In this document: positions 45,275 through 54,243 of the stretch, piece by piece
Position numbering within the stretch: the stretch's first letter is position 1
Layout of the letters: each line of letters begins with the position of its first letter
DNA from: Paracidovorax cattleyae
GTDB taxonomy: Bacteria > Pseudomonadota > Gammaproteobacteria > Burkholderiales > Burkholderiaceae_C
Reading direction: 5' to 3'
Assembly (NCBI RefSeq): GCF_900104515.1
Contig: NZ_FNJL01000016.1
Coordinates: 50,633 to 114,632, forward strand
DNA: 64,000 nt
Position numbers and translations under genes: made by a program
The notes under the pieces: generated by a model
What the model saw: only the letters and a program-made list of their open reading frames with translations
Databases searched by the model: none
Told to the model about the DNA's origin: nothing

Positions 45275-47536
45275 ATGTCCGTCCGCCTCCTGCAGCGCCT
45301 GCTGCCGCCCCTCGCCCTCCTGGCTGCCTTCACCCTGGCGGCCCCGGCCTCCGCCCAGTTGCTGTCCCAGCCCGCCGGCGGCGCCTCCGCCGGCACGGCG
45401 GCCGGCAGCAGCACCGTCACCACCCCGCACGTGCGCGCCGAACTGGTGGCCCACGCTCCCGACGGCGTGGGGCCGGGCAAGCCGCTCTGGCTGGGCCTGT
45501 CGATCACCCACCAGCCCGAGTGGCACACCTACTGGAAGAACCCGGGCGACTCCGGCCTGCCCACGCAGATCGCATGGCGCCAGCTGCCGACGGGCATCGA
45601 CGCGGGCGAGATCGCCTGGCCCGTACCGCGCAAGATCCCCATTGGCACCCTGGCCAACTACGGCTACGAGGGCACGGTCCTGCTGCCCGTGCCCATGACC
45701 GTCTCGGGCGCGTTCTCGCCGGGCCCGCTGGCGCGCAATGCCACCTTCACCCTGCATGCCTCATGGCTGGTCTGCCGCAAGGAGTGCATTCCCGAAGAGG
45801 GCACCTTCACCCTGCAGGTGCCCATCGCCAGCACCACCGCCATGCAGGCGCAGGATTTCGAGACGGCGCGCCAGGCCCATCCGCAGCCGCTGCCCGCGCC
45901 GCCCGCCGCGGCCGCCGGCGGTACCCGCAGCCATGCGCGCGTGGAACGTGGCATGCTGGTACTCACCGTGGCCGGCCTGCCCGAGGCGGTGCGCGGCAAG
46001 CCGATGGACTTCTTCCCGGAAACGCCCGGCGTCATCGAAACCGCCGACGACGGCACCCAGGACTGGCAGGGCGACGTCTGGACCGCGCGCGTGGCGCTAT
46101 CGGCCCAGCGCAGCGAGGGCCCCATGCCGCTGCCCATCGTGCTCGCCCAGGGCGGCCGGGGCTGGCGCGCCGAACTGCCCGTGGAAGGCGGCTGGCCCCG
46201 GCCCGCCTCCATGGCCACCGTCTCGCCCGCCCTGGAGGCCGCCCTGCGCGCGAATGCGCAACAGGCATCGGCACCGGCTCCGGCGGCACCCGCCACCCCG
46301 GCCCCGGCCGGCGTGCTGGCGGCCGCGTTGCTGGGCGCCATGCTCGGCGGGCTGGTGCTCAACCTCATGCCCTGCGTGTTCCCGGTGCTCGCCATCAAGG
46401 TGGCCGGCTTCGCGCGCCACGGGCAGGACCGGCGCGCCCACCGGCTGGGCGGCATCGCCTACACGGCCGGCGTGGTGCTGTCCTTCCTCGCCCTGGGCGG
46501 CGCCATGCTGGCGCTGCGCGCGGCCGGCGAGGCCGTGGGCTGGGGCTTCCAGCTGCAGTCGCCCGCCGTGGTGGCTGTGCTGGCCGCGCTGTTCACGCTG
46601 ATCGGCCTCAACCTCTCGGGCGTGTTCGAGTTCGGCCGCATGCTGCCCTCCTCCTTCGCCGGCCTGCAGGCGCGCCACCCCGTGGCCGACGCCTTCCTGA
46701 CCGGCGTGCTGGCCGTGGCCGTGGCCTCGCCCTGCACCGCGCCCTTCATGGGCGCCTCGGTCGGCCTCACGGCCACGCTGCCGGCCGCGCAGGCACTGGC
46801 GGTGTTCGCGGCGCTCGGCATCGGCCTCGCCCTGCCCTACCTCGCCGCCAGCTGGGTGCCCGCCGTCGCCCGCGCCCTGCCCCGCCCCGGTGCCTGGATG
46901 GACACGCTGCGCCGCTTCCTCGCCTTCCCCATGTTCGCCACCGTCGTCTGGCTGGTCTGGGTGCTCGGCCAGCAAAGCGGCATCGACGGCGCGGCCGCCC
47001 TGCTTGCCCTGCTCGTCGCGCTCGGCATGGTCGTGTGGGCCTGCACGCTCGCGGGCCGCGCGCGCCTGGCGCTGGCGCCGCTCTCGCTGGCAGTCTTCGC
47101 AGCCCTGGCCGTGGCGGCGGTTCCCAAAATCACCGAAGCCGTCCCGCCCGTGGCCTCGGCCGCCTCCGCAACCCAGGGCACGCCCGGTGCCGCCGCATCG
47201 GCCTGGCAACCCTGGCGCCCGGGCCTCGCGGACGAACTGCTCGCCCAGGGGCGCCCCGTGTTCGTGGACTACACCGCCGCCTGGTGCGTCACCTGCCAGT
47301 TCAACAAGAAGACCACCCTCGCCAGCGACGCCGTGCTGCGCGAATTCGCGGGCCGCAACGTGGCCCTGCTGCGCGCCGACTGGACGCGCCGCGACCCCGC
47401 CATCACCGCCGCGCTGGCGCAACTGGGGCGCAGCGGCGTGCCGGTCTATGTGCTGCAGGCGCCCGGCCGGCCGCCGGTGGTGTTCTCGGAGATCCTGGGG
47501 GAGAGGGAATTGCGCACGGCGCTGGCGGCTCTGTAG
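45275..47536 (+). CDS. dsbD: DsbD/ScsB-type thiol:disulfide interchange protein
   Basis: The 753-residue product has a signal peptide and an N-terminal periplasmic domain with the Cys pair VCRKEC (about residues 166-171). The membrane core has Cys in LMPCVFPV (about 366) and SPCTAPFMG (about 486). A C-terminal thioredoxin domain carries WCVTC (about 670-674). It moves reducing power from cytoplasmic thioredoxin to the periplasm. The N-terminal domain follows the ScsB-like form rather than classical E. coli DsbD. It is convergent with the SUMF1-fold gene. Confidence 0.88.
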   Translation: MSVRLLQRLLPPLALLAAFTLAAPASAQLLSQPAGGASAGTAAGSSTVTTPHVRAELVAHAPDGVGPGKPLWLGLSITHQPEWHTYWKNPGDSGLPTQIAWRQLPTGIDAGEIAWPVPRKIPIGTLANYGYEGTVLLPVPMTVSGAFSPGPLARNATFTLHASWLVCRKECIPEEGTFTLQVPIASTTAMQAQDFETARQAHPQPLPAPPAAAAGGTRSHARVERGMLVLTVAGLPEAVRGKPMDFFPETPGVIETADDGTQDWQGDVWTARVALSAQRSEGPMPLPIVLAQGGRGWRAELPVEGGWPRPASMATVSPALEAALRANAQQASAPAPAAPATPAPAGVLAAALLGAMLGGLVLNLMPCVFPVLAIKVAGFARHGQDRRAHRLGGIAYTAGVVLSFLALGGAMLALRAAGEAVGWGFQLQSPAVVAVLAALFTLIGLNLSGVFEFGRMLPSSFAGLQARHPVADAFLTGVLAVAVASPCTAPFMGASVGLTATLPAAQALAVFAALGIGLALPYLAASWVPAVARALPRPGAWMDTLRRFLAFPMFATVVWLVWVLGQQSGIDGAAALLALLVALGMVVWACTLAGRARLALAPLSLAVFAALAVAAVPKITEAVPPVASAASATQGTPGAAASAWQPWRPGLADELLAQGRPVFVDYTAAWCVTCQFNKKTTLASDAVLREFAGRNVALLRADWTRRDPAITAALAQLGRSGVPVYVLQAPGRPPVVFSEILGERELRTALAAL

Positions 47537-47559
47537 CCCGGCCCGGAATGCATGCCGCG

Positions 47560-48618
47560 CTACCGCCGCGAGCGCGGCGCCGGCTGTATCTCCCGCACCA
47601 GGCGCATCCCCACCAGCGTGTATCGCGTCTCCGGGGTGTTCCAGTTGCGGTAGGTGCAGCGCGCATACAGCGGCCAGGTGTGCCAGGAGCCCCCGCGCCG
47701 CACGCGCACCGTGCCCGTGGCGGGGCCCTGCGGGTCGTCGTGCACCGACCGCGCATAGGCGTCGTCCGCATGCCAGTCAGACACCCATTCCCAGGCGTTT
47801 CCATTCATGTCGTGCAGCCCGAAAGCATTGGGCGGGTAGCTCGCCACGGGTGCAGTGAATGCGTGCCCGTCGTGGCCCGGCACAGCCTGCGCCTGCCAGC
47901 GCGGCCAGTATGGGGCGGCATCCTGGTCGAACGTGTTGGCATGGCGCGCGAGCGCCGCCGGGTCGTCCCCATGGCCGTAACGCGTGTGCCTGCCAGCGCG
48001 GCAGGCATATTCCCATTCCGCTTCGGTCGGAAGCCGGTAACGGTGGCCCTCGGTGGCGCTGAGCCACGCGGCCAGTGCGTGCGCATCGTGCCAGGTCACG
48101 TTGACCACCGGATGGTCGTCGCCCTGCGCAAAGCCCGGCTCGCGCCAGGAATACCGCGGACTGCGCCCCTCGAATGCATCGCCCCGCACCGTCGTGGCCG
48201 GATCGTAGGCGGGGTTGTAGCCATAGCCGCCCGTACCATCGGCCTCGGACTCGGCGCGGTAGCCTGACGCCTGCACGAACCGCCGGAACTGCCCCACCGT
48301 GACCTCCGTCTGCCCCAGGTAGAACGCGCGGGTGATGCGCACGGCGTGCACTGGTGCCTCGTCATCCAGGGCCGCCAGGCGGCTGGCCTCCATGCCAGGG
48401 TAATCGCGGGCCAGGCGCTCCACGGGCTCGTCGCTGCCCATGCGGAAGCTCCCGGCGGGCACGCGCACGAACCGCATGCCCAGTGAATTGGTCCAGACCG
48501 GCACGGCAGCCCCTGCCGGCGTGGCAGCCTTGCCGGCCACCGCCTCCACGGCCGGCCAGGAGAGGCACAGCACCGCCATGGCCACGCGGGGCAGGCAAGG
48601 GAACGGAAGAGAAACCAT
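47560..48618 (-). CDS. SUMF1/FGE-fold protein lacking the catalytic cysteines
   Basis: The 352-residue product has a signal peptide, then the formylglycine-generating-enzyme fold: VPAGSFRMGSDEP, VTVGQFRRFVQASGYRAE, HPVVNVTWHDAHALAAWLSA, YRLPTEAEWEYACRAG and MNGNAWEWVSDW. In the active-site strand RGGSWHTWPLYARC the positions of the two catalytic Cys of true FGE are Thr and Ala. It is therefore probably a secreted structural or ligand-binding variant. AGGAG lies upstream of the ATG at 48618. Confidence 0.85.
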   Translation of the reverse strand: MVSLPFPCLPRVAMAVLCLSWPAVEAVAGKAATPAGAAVPVWTNSLGMRFVRVPAGSFRMGSDEPVERLARDYPGMEASRLAALDDEAPVHAVRITRAFYLGQTEVTVGQFRRFVQASGYRAESEADGTGGYGYNPAYDPATTVRGDAFEGRSPRYSWREPGFAQGDDHPVVNVTWHDAHALAAWLSATEGHRYRLPTEAEWEYACRAGRHTRYGHGDDPAALARHANTFDQDAAPYWPRWQAQAVPGHDGHAFTAPVASYPPNAFGLHDMNGNAWEWVSDWHADDAYARSVHDDPQGPATGTVRVRRGGSWHTWPLYARCTYRNWNTPETRYTLVGMRLVREIQPAPRSRR

Positions 48619-48747
48619 GGCGGCGCTCCTGCCGGCATCGCGGCGATGCAGCCATCGTGCCACGCCCATTCCCCCCGGTGCGTGCCGGATGCGGAGATTC
48701 CACATCCGCGGGACGCCACCCCGACGGCCCGCGACGAAGGCACCGTG

Positions 48748-49356
48748 CTAGCGCGCCCCCTCCGCACCCACATCCGCATCCGCATCCGAACGCACCATGC
48801 AGGCATCCACCCACTGCACCACCTGCTGCACCGTGGGCGTCTCCACCCCCATCAGCAGCCGGTAGATGAGGGGCGCCACCACCGTGTCCAGCACGCAGTC
48901 CACCGACGGCGTCGCATGGCCCCGGGACCGTGCGCGCTCCACCATCACCGTGATCTGCCCGGCCGTGATGTGCATGCACTGGCAGGGCGCCGAGCCATCG
49001 CCGTAGCCGCTGGCGGTGAGCACGTCCTTCAGCATCTGCCGCCCCGGGCCGGACGACATCTCCTCCAGGAACTGCTCGCCCCAGGCCAGTAGGTCGCCGC
49101 GCACGCTGCCGGTGTCGGACGGCTCGGCCTCGTCGCGCATGCGCTCGATCGACACGTCCGCCAGCAGTTCCACCAGGTCGCCCCATCGGCGATAGATGGT
49201 GGACGGCGTGACGCCGGCCTGCGCCGCGATCTGCGGGATGGTGAGCGCATCGCGGCCGTGCAGCGCCGTCAGGTCGCGCACGGCCTGGTGCACGGCGGCC
49301 TGCACGCGGGCGCTGCGCCCGCCGGGGCGCAATCGGGTGGTGGCTCCAGACGTCAT
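48748..49356 (-). CDS. TetR-family transcriptional repressor
   Basis: The 202-residue product has a TetR helix-turn-helix at about residues 34-60 (LTIPQIAAQAGVTPSTIYRRW), then a C-terminal ligand domain of the TetR_C class with GEQFLEEMSSGPGRQMLK. It is divergent from an MFS exporter gene, and two matching palindromes lie between them. The C-terminus DSDADADVG-type tail is encoded by short CATCCG repeats. The inducer is unknown. Confidence 0.88.
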   Translation of the reverse strand: MTSGATTRLRPGGRSARVQAAVHQAVRDLTALHGRDALTIPQIAAQAGVTPSTIYRRWGDLVELLADVSIERMRDEAEPSDTGSVRGDLLAWGEQFLEEMSSGPGRQMLKDVLTASGYGDGSAPCQCMHITAGQITVMVERARSRGHATPSVDCVLDTVVAPLIYRLLMGVETPTVQQVVQWVDACMVRSDADADVGAEGAR

Positions 49357-49395
49357 GGGGCGATTCTAGGAGAGGCAGGCCAGCTGGTCCCGCCG

Positions 49396-49451
49396 TAAAG
49401 CAAAGAATTTGCTTTAGTGAGAGAATCCACTAACGCAATTTTTTAGCGTTA
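49396..49451. promoter_or_regulatory. Two matching operator palindromes between tetR and MFS genes
   Basis: Site 1 (49396-49416) has arms TAAAGCAAA and TTTGCTTTA around GAA. Site 2 (49431-49451) has arms TAACGC and GCGTTA with a 9-base spacer. Both are 21 bp long and fit TAAMGC-N9-GCKTTA. Their centres are 35 bp apart, and site 2 ends 5 bases before the MFS ATG. This strongly suggests TetR binding to both sites with repression of both genes. Confidence 0.75.
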
Positions 49452-49456
49452 AAGCC

Positions 49457-50674
49457 ATGCCCATCGCCCTGTCTCCTGCCCCCTCGTCCCTGCCCCTGGC
49501 CTGGCCTGCGCGCCGGCTCGGGCCCGATGCCGCGCTGTGGCTCGCGGTGTCCGTGCTGATGATGTTCCTCGCCGCATCCAGCGCGCCATCGCCGCTCTAC
49601 GCGATCTATCGCGAAATGTGGGGTTTCTCGGCCTTCAGCCTCACGGTGATCTTCTCGAGCTACGCATTCGCGCTGCTCGCCGCGCTGCTGTGCTTCGGCG
49701 CGCTGTCGGACCACGTGGGCCGGCGCAACGTGGTCATCGCGGCGCTGGCGCTGGAATCCGTCTCGGTGCTGGCCTTCTGGCAGGCCGAATCCGTGGCCTG
49801 GCTGGTCGCGGCCCGCGTGCTGCAGGGCGTGGCCACGGGCATGGCCACCAGCGCGCTCAGCGCCCTGCTGGTGGACCTGCATCCCGTGCGCGGCCCGCTG
49901 ATGAACAGCGTGGCGCCCATGATCGGCATGGCCATCGGCGCGCTCGGCACCAGCGTGCTGGTGCAGTACCTGCCCTCGCCCACGCACCTCGTGTTCGAGC
50001 TGTTGCTGGTGGTGATCGCGCTGCAGTGCGCCGCCGCCTTCTGGCTGCCCGAGACGGTGGGGCGCCGCCCCGGCGCCTGGCGCTCCCTGGTGCCGCGCAT
50101 GCACGTGCCGCACGCCGCGCGGGCGCCGCTGCTGCGCATCCTGCCGCTCAGCACGGCCGGCTGGGCGCTCGGGGGCTTCTACCTCTCGCTCGGCCCCTCG
50201 CTGGGCAAGCTCATCACGCACAGCACCTCGCCCCTCGTGGGCGGCCTGCTGATCGCCGCGCTCGTACTGCCCGGCGCCCTGGCCATCGGCGCCGTGCGGC
50301 AACGCCCGCCGCGCGGCGTGCTGCAGGGCAGCGCCGCAGCGCTGGCACTGGGCCTGGCCATCACCCTGGCGGGCGTGGCCTGGCACAGCCCGGCGGCGTT
50401 TTTCGGAGGCACGCTGGTGGCGGGCCTGGGCTTCGGCGCCGGCTTCAATGCCTCCGTGCGCTGCCTCGTGCCCATGGCCTCCGCGCAGGACCGCGCCGGC
50501 CTGATGGCCAGCTTCTTCGTGCTGAGCTACCTCGCCTTCAGCCTGCCCGCCATCGCCGCCGGCCTGCTCACGGGCCTGTACGGGCTGCATGCCACCGCGC
50601 TCGGCTACGGCGCATTGCTGATCGCCCTGGCCGCCGTATCGGCCTTCAGCGCCCGGGCCGTGGCCGACCGCTGA
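49457..50674 (+). CDS. MFS transporter (drug/metabolite efflux type)
   Basis: The 405-residue product has about twelve membrane segments. It has the MFS loop motif FGALSDHVGRRNVVIAALAL and RVLQGVATGMATSALSALLV. A start region of about 30 residues precedes TM1. It is divergent from a TetR repressor across 100 bases with two operator-like palindromes, so it is probably induced by its substrate. The substrate is not evident. Confidence 0.88.
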   Translation: MPIALSPAPSSLPLAWPARRLGPDAALWLAVSVLMMFLAASSAPSPLYAIYREMWGFSAFSLTVIFSSYAFALLAALLCFGALSDHVGRRNVVIAALALESVSVLAFWQAESVAWLVAARVLQGVATGMATSALSALLVDLHPVRGPLMNSVAPMIGMAIGALGTSVLVQYLPSPTHLVFELLLVVIALQCAAAFWLPETVGRRPGAWRSLVPRMHVPHAARAPLLRILPLSTAGWALGGFYLSLGPSLGKLITHSTSPLVGGLLIAALVLPGALAIGAVRQRPPRGVLQGSAAALALGLAITLAGVAWHSPAAFFGGTLVAGLGFGAGFNASVRCLVPMASAQDRAGLMASFFVLSYLAFSLPAIAAGLLTGLYGLHATALGYGALLIALAAVSAFSARAVADR

Positions 50675-50696
50675 TCCCGCCGGAGGGCAGAGCGCG

Positions 50697-51275
50697 TCAC
50701 CGCATCCGCTGCGCCCGGTGCCACACCGGCACCCACCACAGCGCCTGCACCAGCGCGTACCCCATCACCGCGAAAGCCAGCGCCAGCAGGGGAAGGCCCA
50801 CGGCCAGCGGCGCGCCCAATGCGTGCATCCACGTGGCCATGGCCTCCACACCGCCCGTGGCGGACCACCCCTCCCAGGCCGGCAGCCGCTGCTCGCCCGG
50901 CAGCACCCAGGCGCCCACCTGGAAGGCCAGGGCATAGAGCGGCAGCGTGGTCAGCGGATTGGTGTAGAGCGTGGCTGCGGCACCGGCCACCGCATTGCCG
51001 CGCAATGCGGCACATGCGGCGATCGCGGCCGGAATCTGCAGCGGCCCGGGGATCAGCCCGCAGAACAGTCCCGCCGCCGCGCCGCGCGCCAGCGCCTCGC
51101 GACGCAGGCACAGCAGCTGGCGCCGCTCCAGCCAGGGGCGCAGCCGCGCGAGAAAGGGCCGCTCCATCAGCGCGCGGGCGGCCGGCTCCTGGCGTCGCAA
51201 CCAACGGCGCACGCCGGTCATCGCCCGGGCCAGCGGCTGTGCAAGCCATCCAGCCAACGCCCCGGCGGCATTCAC
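50697..51275 (-). CDS. DUF2062 membrane protein
   Basis: The 192-residue product carries the DUF2062 pattern ALARGAAAGLFCGLIPGPLQ, then NPLTTLPLYALAFQVGAWVL, with two to three membrane segments. It probably starts at GTG 51275, which overlaps the stop of the small upstream membrane gene (GTGA). Function is unknown. Confidence 0.75.
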   Translation of the reverse strand: MNAAGALAGWLAQPLARAMTGVRRWLRRQEPAARALMERPFLARLRPWLERRQLLCLRREALARGAAAGLFCGLIPGPLQIPAAIAACAALRGNAVAGAAATLYTNPLTTLPLYALAFQVGAWVLPGEQRLPAWEGWSATGGVEAMATWMHALGAPLAVGLPLLALAFAVMGYALVQALWWVPVWHRAQRMR

Positions 51276-51436
51276 AGCGCCACCGCCACCGCGGTGGCCG
51301 CGCCCCAGGCCCCGGTCAGGGCCGCCAGCAGGCGCACGTCGCGGCGTTCGTTGCCGCCGCGCCAGCTCAGGAACGTGGTCAGCGCGAACGCGGCCAGCAG
51401 GGTGGCCATCACGCCCTCGATCATCGTCAGATCCAT
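51272..51436 (-). CDS. Small membrane protein (54 aa) coupled to DUF2062 gene
   Basis: A 54-residue frame starts MDLTMIEGVMATLLAAFALT and ends GAWGAATAVAVAL. It has two hydrophobic segments around a charged loop (SWRGGNERRDVR). Its stop overlaps the GTG start of the DUF2062 gene by 4 bases, which suggests real translation. It lies 29 bases after terC on the same strand. No known function. Confidence 0.6.
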   Translation of the reverse strand: MDLTMIEGVMATLLAAFALTTFLSWRGGNERRDVRLLAALTGAWGAATAVAVAL

Positions 51437-51465
51437 GGTGTCGGTTTTTCCCGTTCAGGCCGGGC

Positions 51466-52470
51466 TCAGGCGCCCGTGCCGGGCAGCGCAGGGGGCGTGC
51501 CGCCGCCACCACCATCGCCGTCCTTGCCGCGCGACGTCCAGAGCGACGCCACGATCGAGCCCGCGATCAGCGCACCCGTCACCAGCAGCGCATAGCCGAT
51601 CGGGATCTTGTAGAGGTCGATCAGCAGCATCTTCGCGCCGATGAACACCAGCACCATCGCCAGGCCATAGGCCAGCAGGTGGAAGCGGTCCGCCAGGTCG
51701 GCCAGCAGGAAATACAGCGCGCGCAGGCCGAGGATCGCGAAGATGTTGGCCGTGAGCACGATGAACGGGTCGCTCGTGATCGCGAAGATCGCCGGGATGC
51801 TGTCCACTGCGAAGATCACGTCCGTCACGCCGATCATGATCAGCACCACGAACAGCGGGGTGAACAGCTTCACGCCACCCACCACCGTGGTCATCTTCTC
51901 GCCGTCGAACGTGCCCGACATGCGGATGCGCTTGCGCAAAAACTTCAGCACCGGGTTGGTGGAGATGTCCGGCTCCTGCCCCGCGGCGATCCACATCTTC
52001 ACGCCCGTGATGACCAGGAACGCGCCGAACACGTACAGCAGCCAGTGGAACGTGGCCAGCAGCCAGGCGCCCGCCAGGATCAGCACCGTGCGCAGCACGA
52101 TCGCGCCGATGATGCCGATGATGAGTGCGCGCTTCTGGTACTCCGCCGGCACCGCGAAGTAGCTGAAGATCATCAGGAAGACGAAGATGTTGTCCACCGA
52201 CAGGCTCTTCTCCACCAGGTAGCCGGTGATGAACTGCATCGACACCGTGTTGGCCACCTCCCGGCCCTGCGCGCCGTCCAGGTACCACCAGAGGATGGCG
52301 ACGAACACGAACGCGAGCGAGAACCACAGCAGGCTCCAGCTCAGCGCCTCCTTCATGGTCACCTTGTGCGCGCCCTGGCGCTCCATGACCAGCAGATCGA
52401 TGGCGATCGCCACGACCACGAACAGGCCGAAGCCGGCCCACATCCAGGGGGTTCCGATGGTTTCCACCAT
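51466..52470 (-). CDS. TerC-family integral membrane protein
   Basis: The 334-residue product has eight to nine membrane segments with the TerC hallmarks: FVVVAIAIDLLVMERQGAHK near the start, GYLVEKSLSVDNIFVFLMIF and VTDVIFAVDSIPAIFAITSD. The conserved acidic residues in the two SxD segments are present. TerC/Alx proteins export Mn2+ or metallate secreted enzymes. A yybP-ykoY riboswitch was looked for upstream and not found. The C-terminus is Gly-rich. Confidence 0.9.
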   Translation of the reverse strand: MVETIGTPWMWAGFGLFVVVAIAIDLLVMERQGAHKVTMKEALSWSLLWFSLAFVFVAILWWYLDGAQGREVANTVSMQFITGYLVEKSLSVDNIFVFLMIFSYFAVPAEYQKRALIIGIIGAIVLRTVLILAGAWLLATFHWLLYVFGAFLVITGVKMWIAAGQEPDISTNPVLKFLRKRIRMSGTFDGEKMTTVVGGVKLFTPLFVVLIMIGVTDVIFAVDSIPAIFAITSDPFIVLTANIFAILGLRALYFLLADLADRFHLLAYGLAMVLVFIGAKMLLIDLYKIPIGYALLVTGALIAGSIVASLWTSRGKDGDGGGGGTPPALPGTGA

Positions 52471-52745
52471 GGCTTTAGCCCTCCCGGCGCACGCGGCGCA
52501 TTGCGGTGGTGGTCGATGGAACAACGACAAAAGCGCCGGGCCCGGCTGGCTCGGCGCCCGGCGGTGCGGCATGCGGCACCAGAAGAAGTCGGGTGGTGGT
52601 CATGATGGAGGGCAATCGAAGTGGGGAAGACAAAGAGGGAATGCGAACCCGCACTGTCGGGCCTGCGGGCCCGGAAAAGAAGATAGCCCCGCCGTAAGAT
52701 CACTTCGGTTTTTACGAACTGTTTCGCTTCCTTGTCCTACAAAAA
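52471..52745. other. terC/nhaR intergenic region
   Basis: This 275-base divergent gap has GC-rich hairpin potential at about 52543-52574 (GCCGGGC and GCCCGGC) on the terC leader side. It becomes AT-rich immediately upstream of the LysR gene (52700-52745). No ORF of note, known riboswitch or clear operator was recognised. Confidence 0.4.
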
Positions 52746-53633
52746 ATGAGCCAGAGCTTCAACTACCGGCACCTGTACTACTTCTGGGTGGTCGCCAAGG
52801 AAGGCGGCGTGGCCCGCGCCGCAGAGCGGCTCGACATGGCCGTGCAGACCATCAGCGCCCAGGTGCGCTCGCTGGAGAAAGACCTGGGCACCGCCCTGCT
52901 GCGCTCCGAAGGCCGCAACCTGGTGCTCACCGACGCGGGCGTGGCCGCCATGCACGAGGCCGACCAGATCTTCGCGCTGGGCGAGCAGTTGCAGCACCGC
53001 GTGGCCGAAGCCGCCACCGGCCGCGTGCTGCGACTGAACCTGGGCATCTCCGACGGCATCGCCAAGGTGGCCGTGCACCGCCTGCTCACCCCCGTGCTGG
53101 ACGCGCCCCACCTGCGCCTGCTGTGCCACGAGGGCGAATTCCAGCCCCTGTTGGGCGAACTCGCCCTGCACAAGCTCGACGCCGTGCTCGCCGACCGCCC
53201 CACCCCGCCCAACCCGGCCCTGAAGACCACCAGCCAGCTGCTGGGCACCAGCCCCATCGCCTGGTATGCGCCGCCCCAGTGGGCCGAGGCAGCGGCCCGG
53301 AATTTCCCCCAGAGCCTCGCCGTCGTGCCCGTGCTGCTACCGACCGGCCACGCCGCCGCGCGGGCGCGCATCGACCACTGGCTGGAGCGGGAACGCATCC
53401 GGCCGCGGATTGCGGGTGAATTCGAGGACAGCGCACTGCTCGCCACCTTTGCCAGCACCGGGATGGGCGTGATGCCCGCGCCGGAATCGATGGGCGAGCA
53501 CCTGGCGCGCACGCACGGGCTGGTGGCGGTGGGGACGACGGCGGACGTGCAGGAGCAGTTTCACCTGATCTTCAGTGCGAGGAAGGTGATGCATCCGCTG
53601 GTGGTGCGGTTGGTGGAGGGGGGATTGGATTGA
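52746..53633 (+). CDS. nhaR: LysR-family regulator, NhaR type
   Basis: The 295-residue product begins MSQSFNYRHLYYFWVVAKEG, the distinctive NhaR start. A LysR helix-turn-helix follows (GVARAAERLDMAVQTISAQV). The effector domain includes GRVLRLNLGISDGIAKVAVH and LATFASTGMGVMPAP. NhaR controls the response to sodium and alkaline stress. No antiporter gene is adjacent here, so the target is elsewhere or is the divergent terC gene. Confidence 0.85.
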   Translation: MSQSFNYRHLYYFWVVAKEGGVARAAERLDMAVQTISAQVRSLEKDLGTALLRSEGRNLVLTDAGVAAMHEADQIFALGEQLQHRVAEAATGRVLRLNLGISDGIAKVAVHRLLTPVLDAPHLRLLCHEGEFQPLLGELALHKLDAVLADRPTPPNPALKTTSQLLGTSPIAWYAPPQWAEAAARNFPQSLAVVPVLLPTGHAAARARIDHWLERERIRPRIAGEFEDSALLATFASTGMGVMPAPESMGEHLARTHGLVAVGTTADVQEQFHLIFSARKVMHPLVVRLVEGGLD

Positions 53634-53726
53634 CTGAGCGCTCAGCAAAGGCGGCAGAAGGCGGATCTGAGACGTTTGTGCGTCAAGCCTTGAGCGACTC
53701 GTCCTCCTAAGACTTGGCACAGGGCG

Positions 53727-54041
53727 CCAGTTATTAGACGGACAGCTCCGCCTCGCAGGCCATCGCAGTTGCACGCCGACAAGGGCTACGACTACGCGCG
53801 TTGCCGCGCCTATCTGAAGAAGCAGGGCATCACCAGCCGGATTGCCAGAAGAGGCATGGAGAGCAGCGAGCGACTGGGTCGACATCGCTGGGAGGTGGAG
53901 AGAACGCATGGATGGTCTGCAGGCTTTGGCAAGCTGCGTATCCGCGTCGAGCGGCGGCTGGACATCCACGAAGCGCTGTTGAAACTGGCTGCGGCGAACA
54001 TCTGGGCGCGCTTCGTGGATCGATGGTGTTGGCCGCTCTAA
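53727..54041 (+). pseudogene. IS5-type transposase remnant (C-terminal part)
   Basis: The frame from 53727 reads through RTAPPRRPSQLHADKGYDYA, then RIARRGMESSERLGRHRWEV and ERTHGWSAGFGKLRIRVERR, ending at 54041. This is the C-terminal third of an IS5-group DDE transposase, with the catalytic Asp (ADKGYD) and Glu (WEVERT) region. The N-terminal part is missing, and no intact terminal inverted repeats were recognised. It marks an old insertion at the start of the AT-richer accessory region. Confidence 0.8.
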
Positions 54042-54243
54042 ATATGTGAGCGGCCTGGAAAGGTGTGCCTTAGATCGCACCTAGCGTCAGGAGGTGGACG
54101 CGGCCCAGTGCGTCGGCGCCGGGCCTTCGCGGTGCGGCTGAGCGCTTCCAAGACCCTGGGAATGGATGAAAAATTCTCAGCGCTGAGTCCGCGATCAGGG
54201 GGAAGCCTAGAACATCAGCAGATCTTTGATAGAGTAGTGCGAA

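Noticed and set aside
43579..48267. Open frame of 1562 codons on the plus strand
   Set aside because: It crosses the receptor, AlaX, DsbD and SUMF1-fold genes in the wrong frame or strand. The translation is low-complexity Arg/Ala/Pro/Gly, as expected from high-GC shadow frames.
48769..48794. Short CATCCG tandem repeat
   Set aside because: It is about three hexamer units coding for an Asp/Ala tail at the end of the TetR gene; too short to call a functional repeat.
52471..52745. Manganese (yybP-ykoY) riboswitch upstream of terC
   Set aside because: The conserved GGGGAGTA and matching 3' segments were not found; only generic GC-rich hairpins are present.
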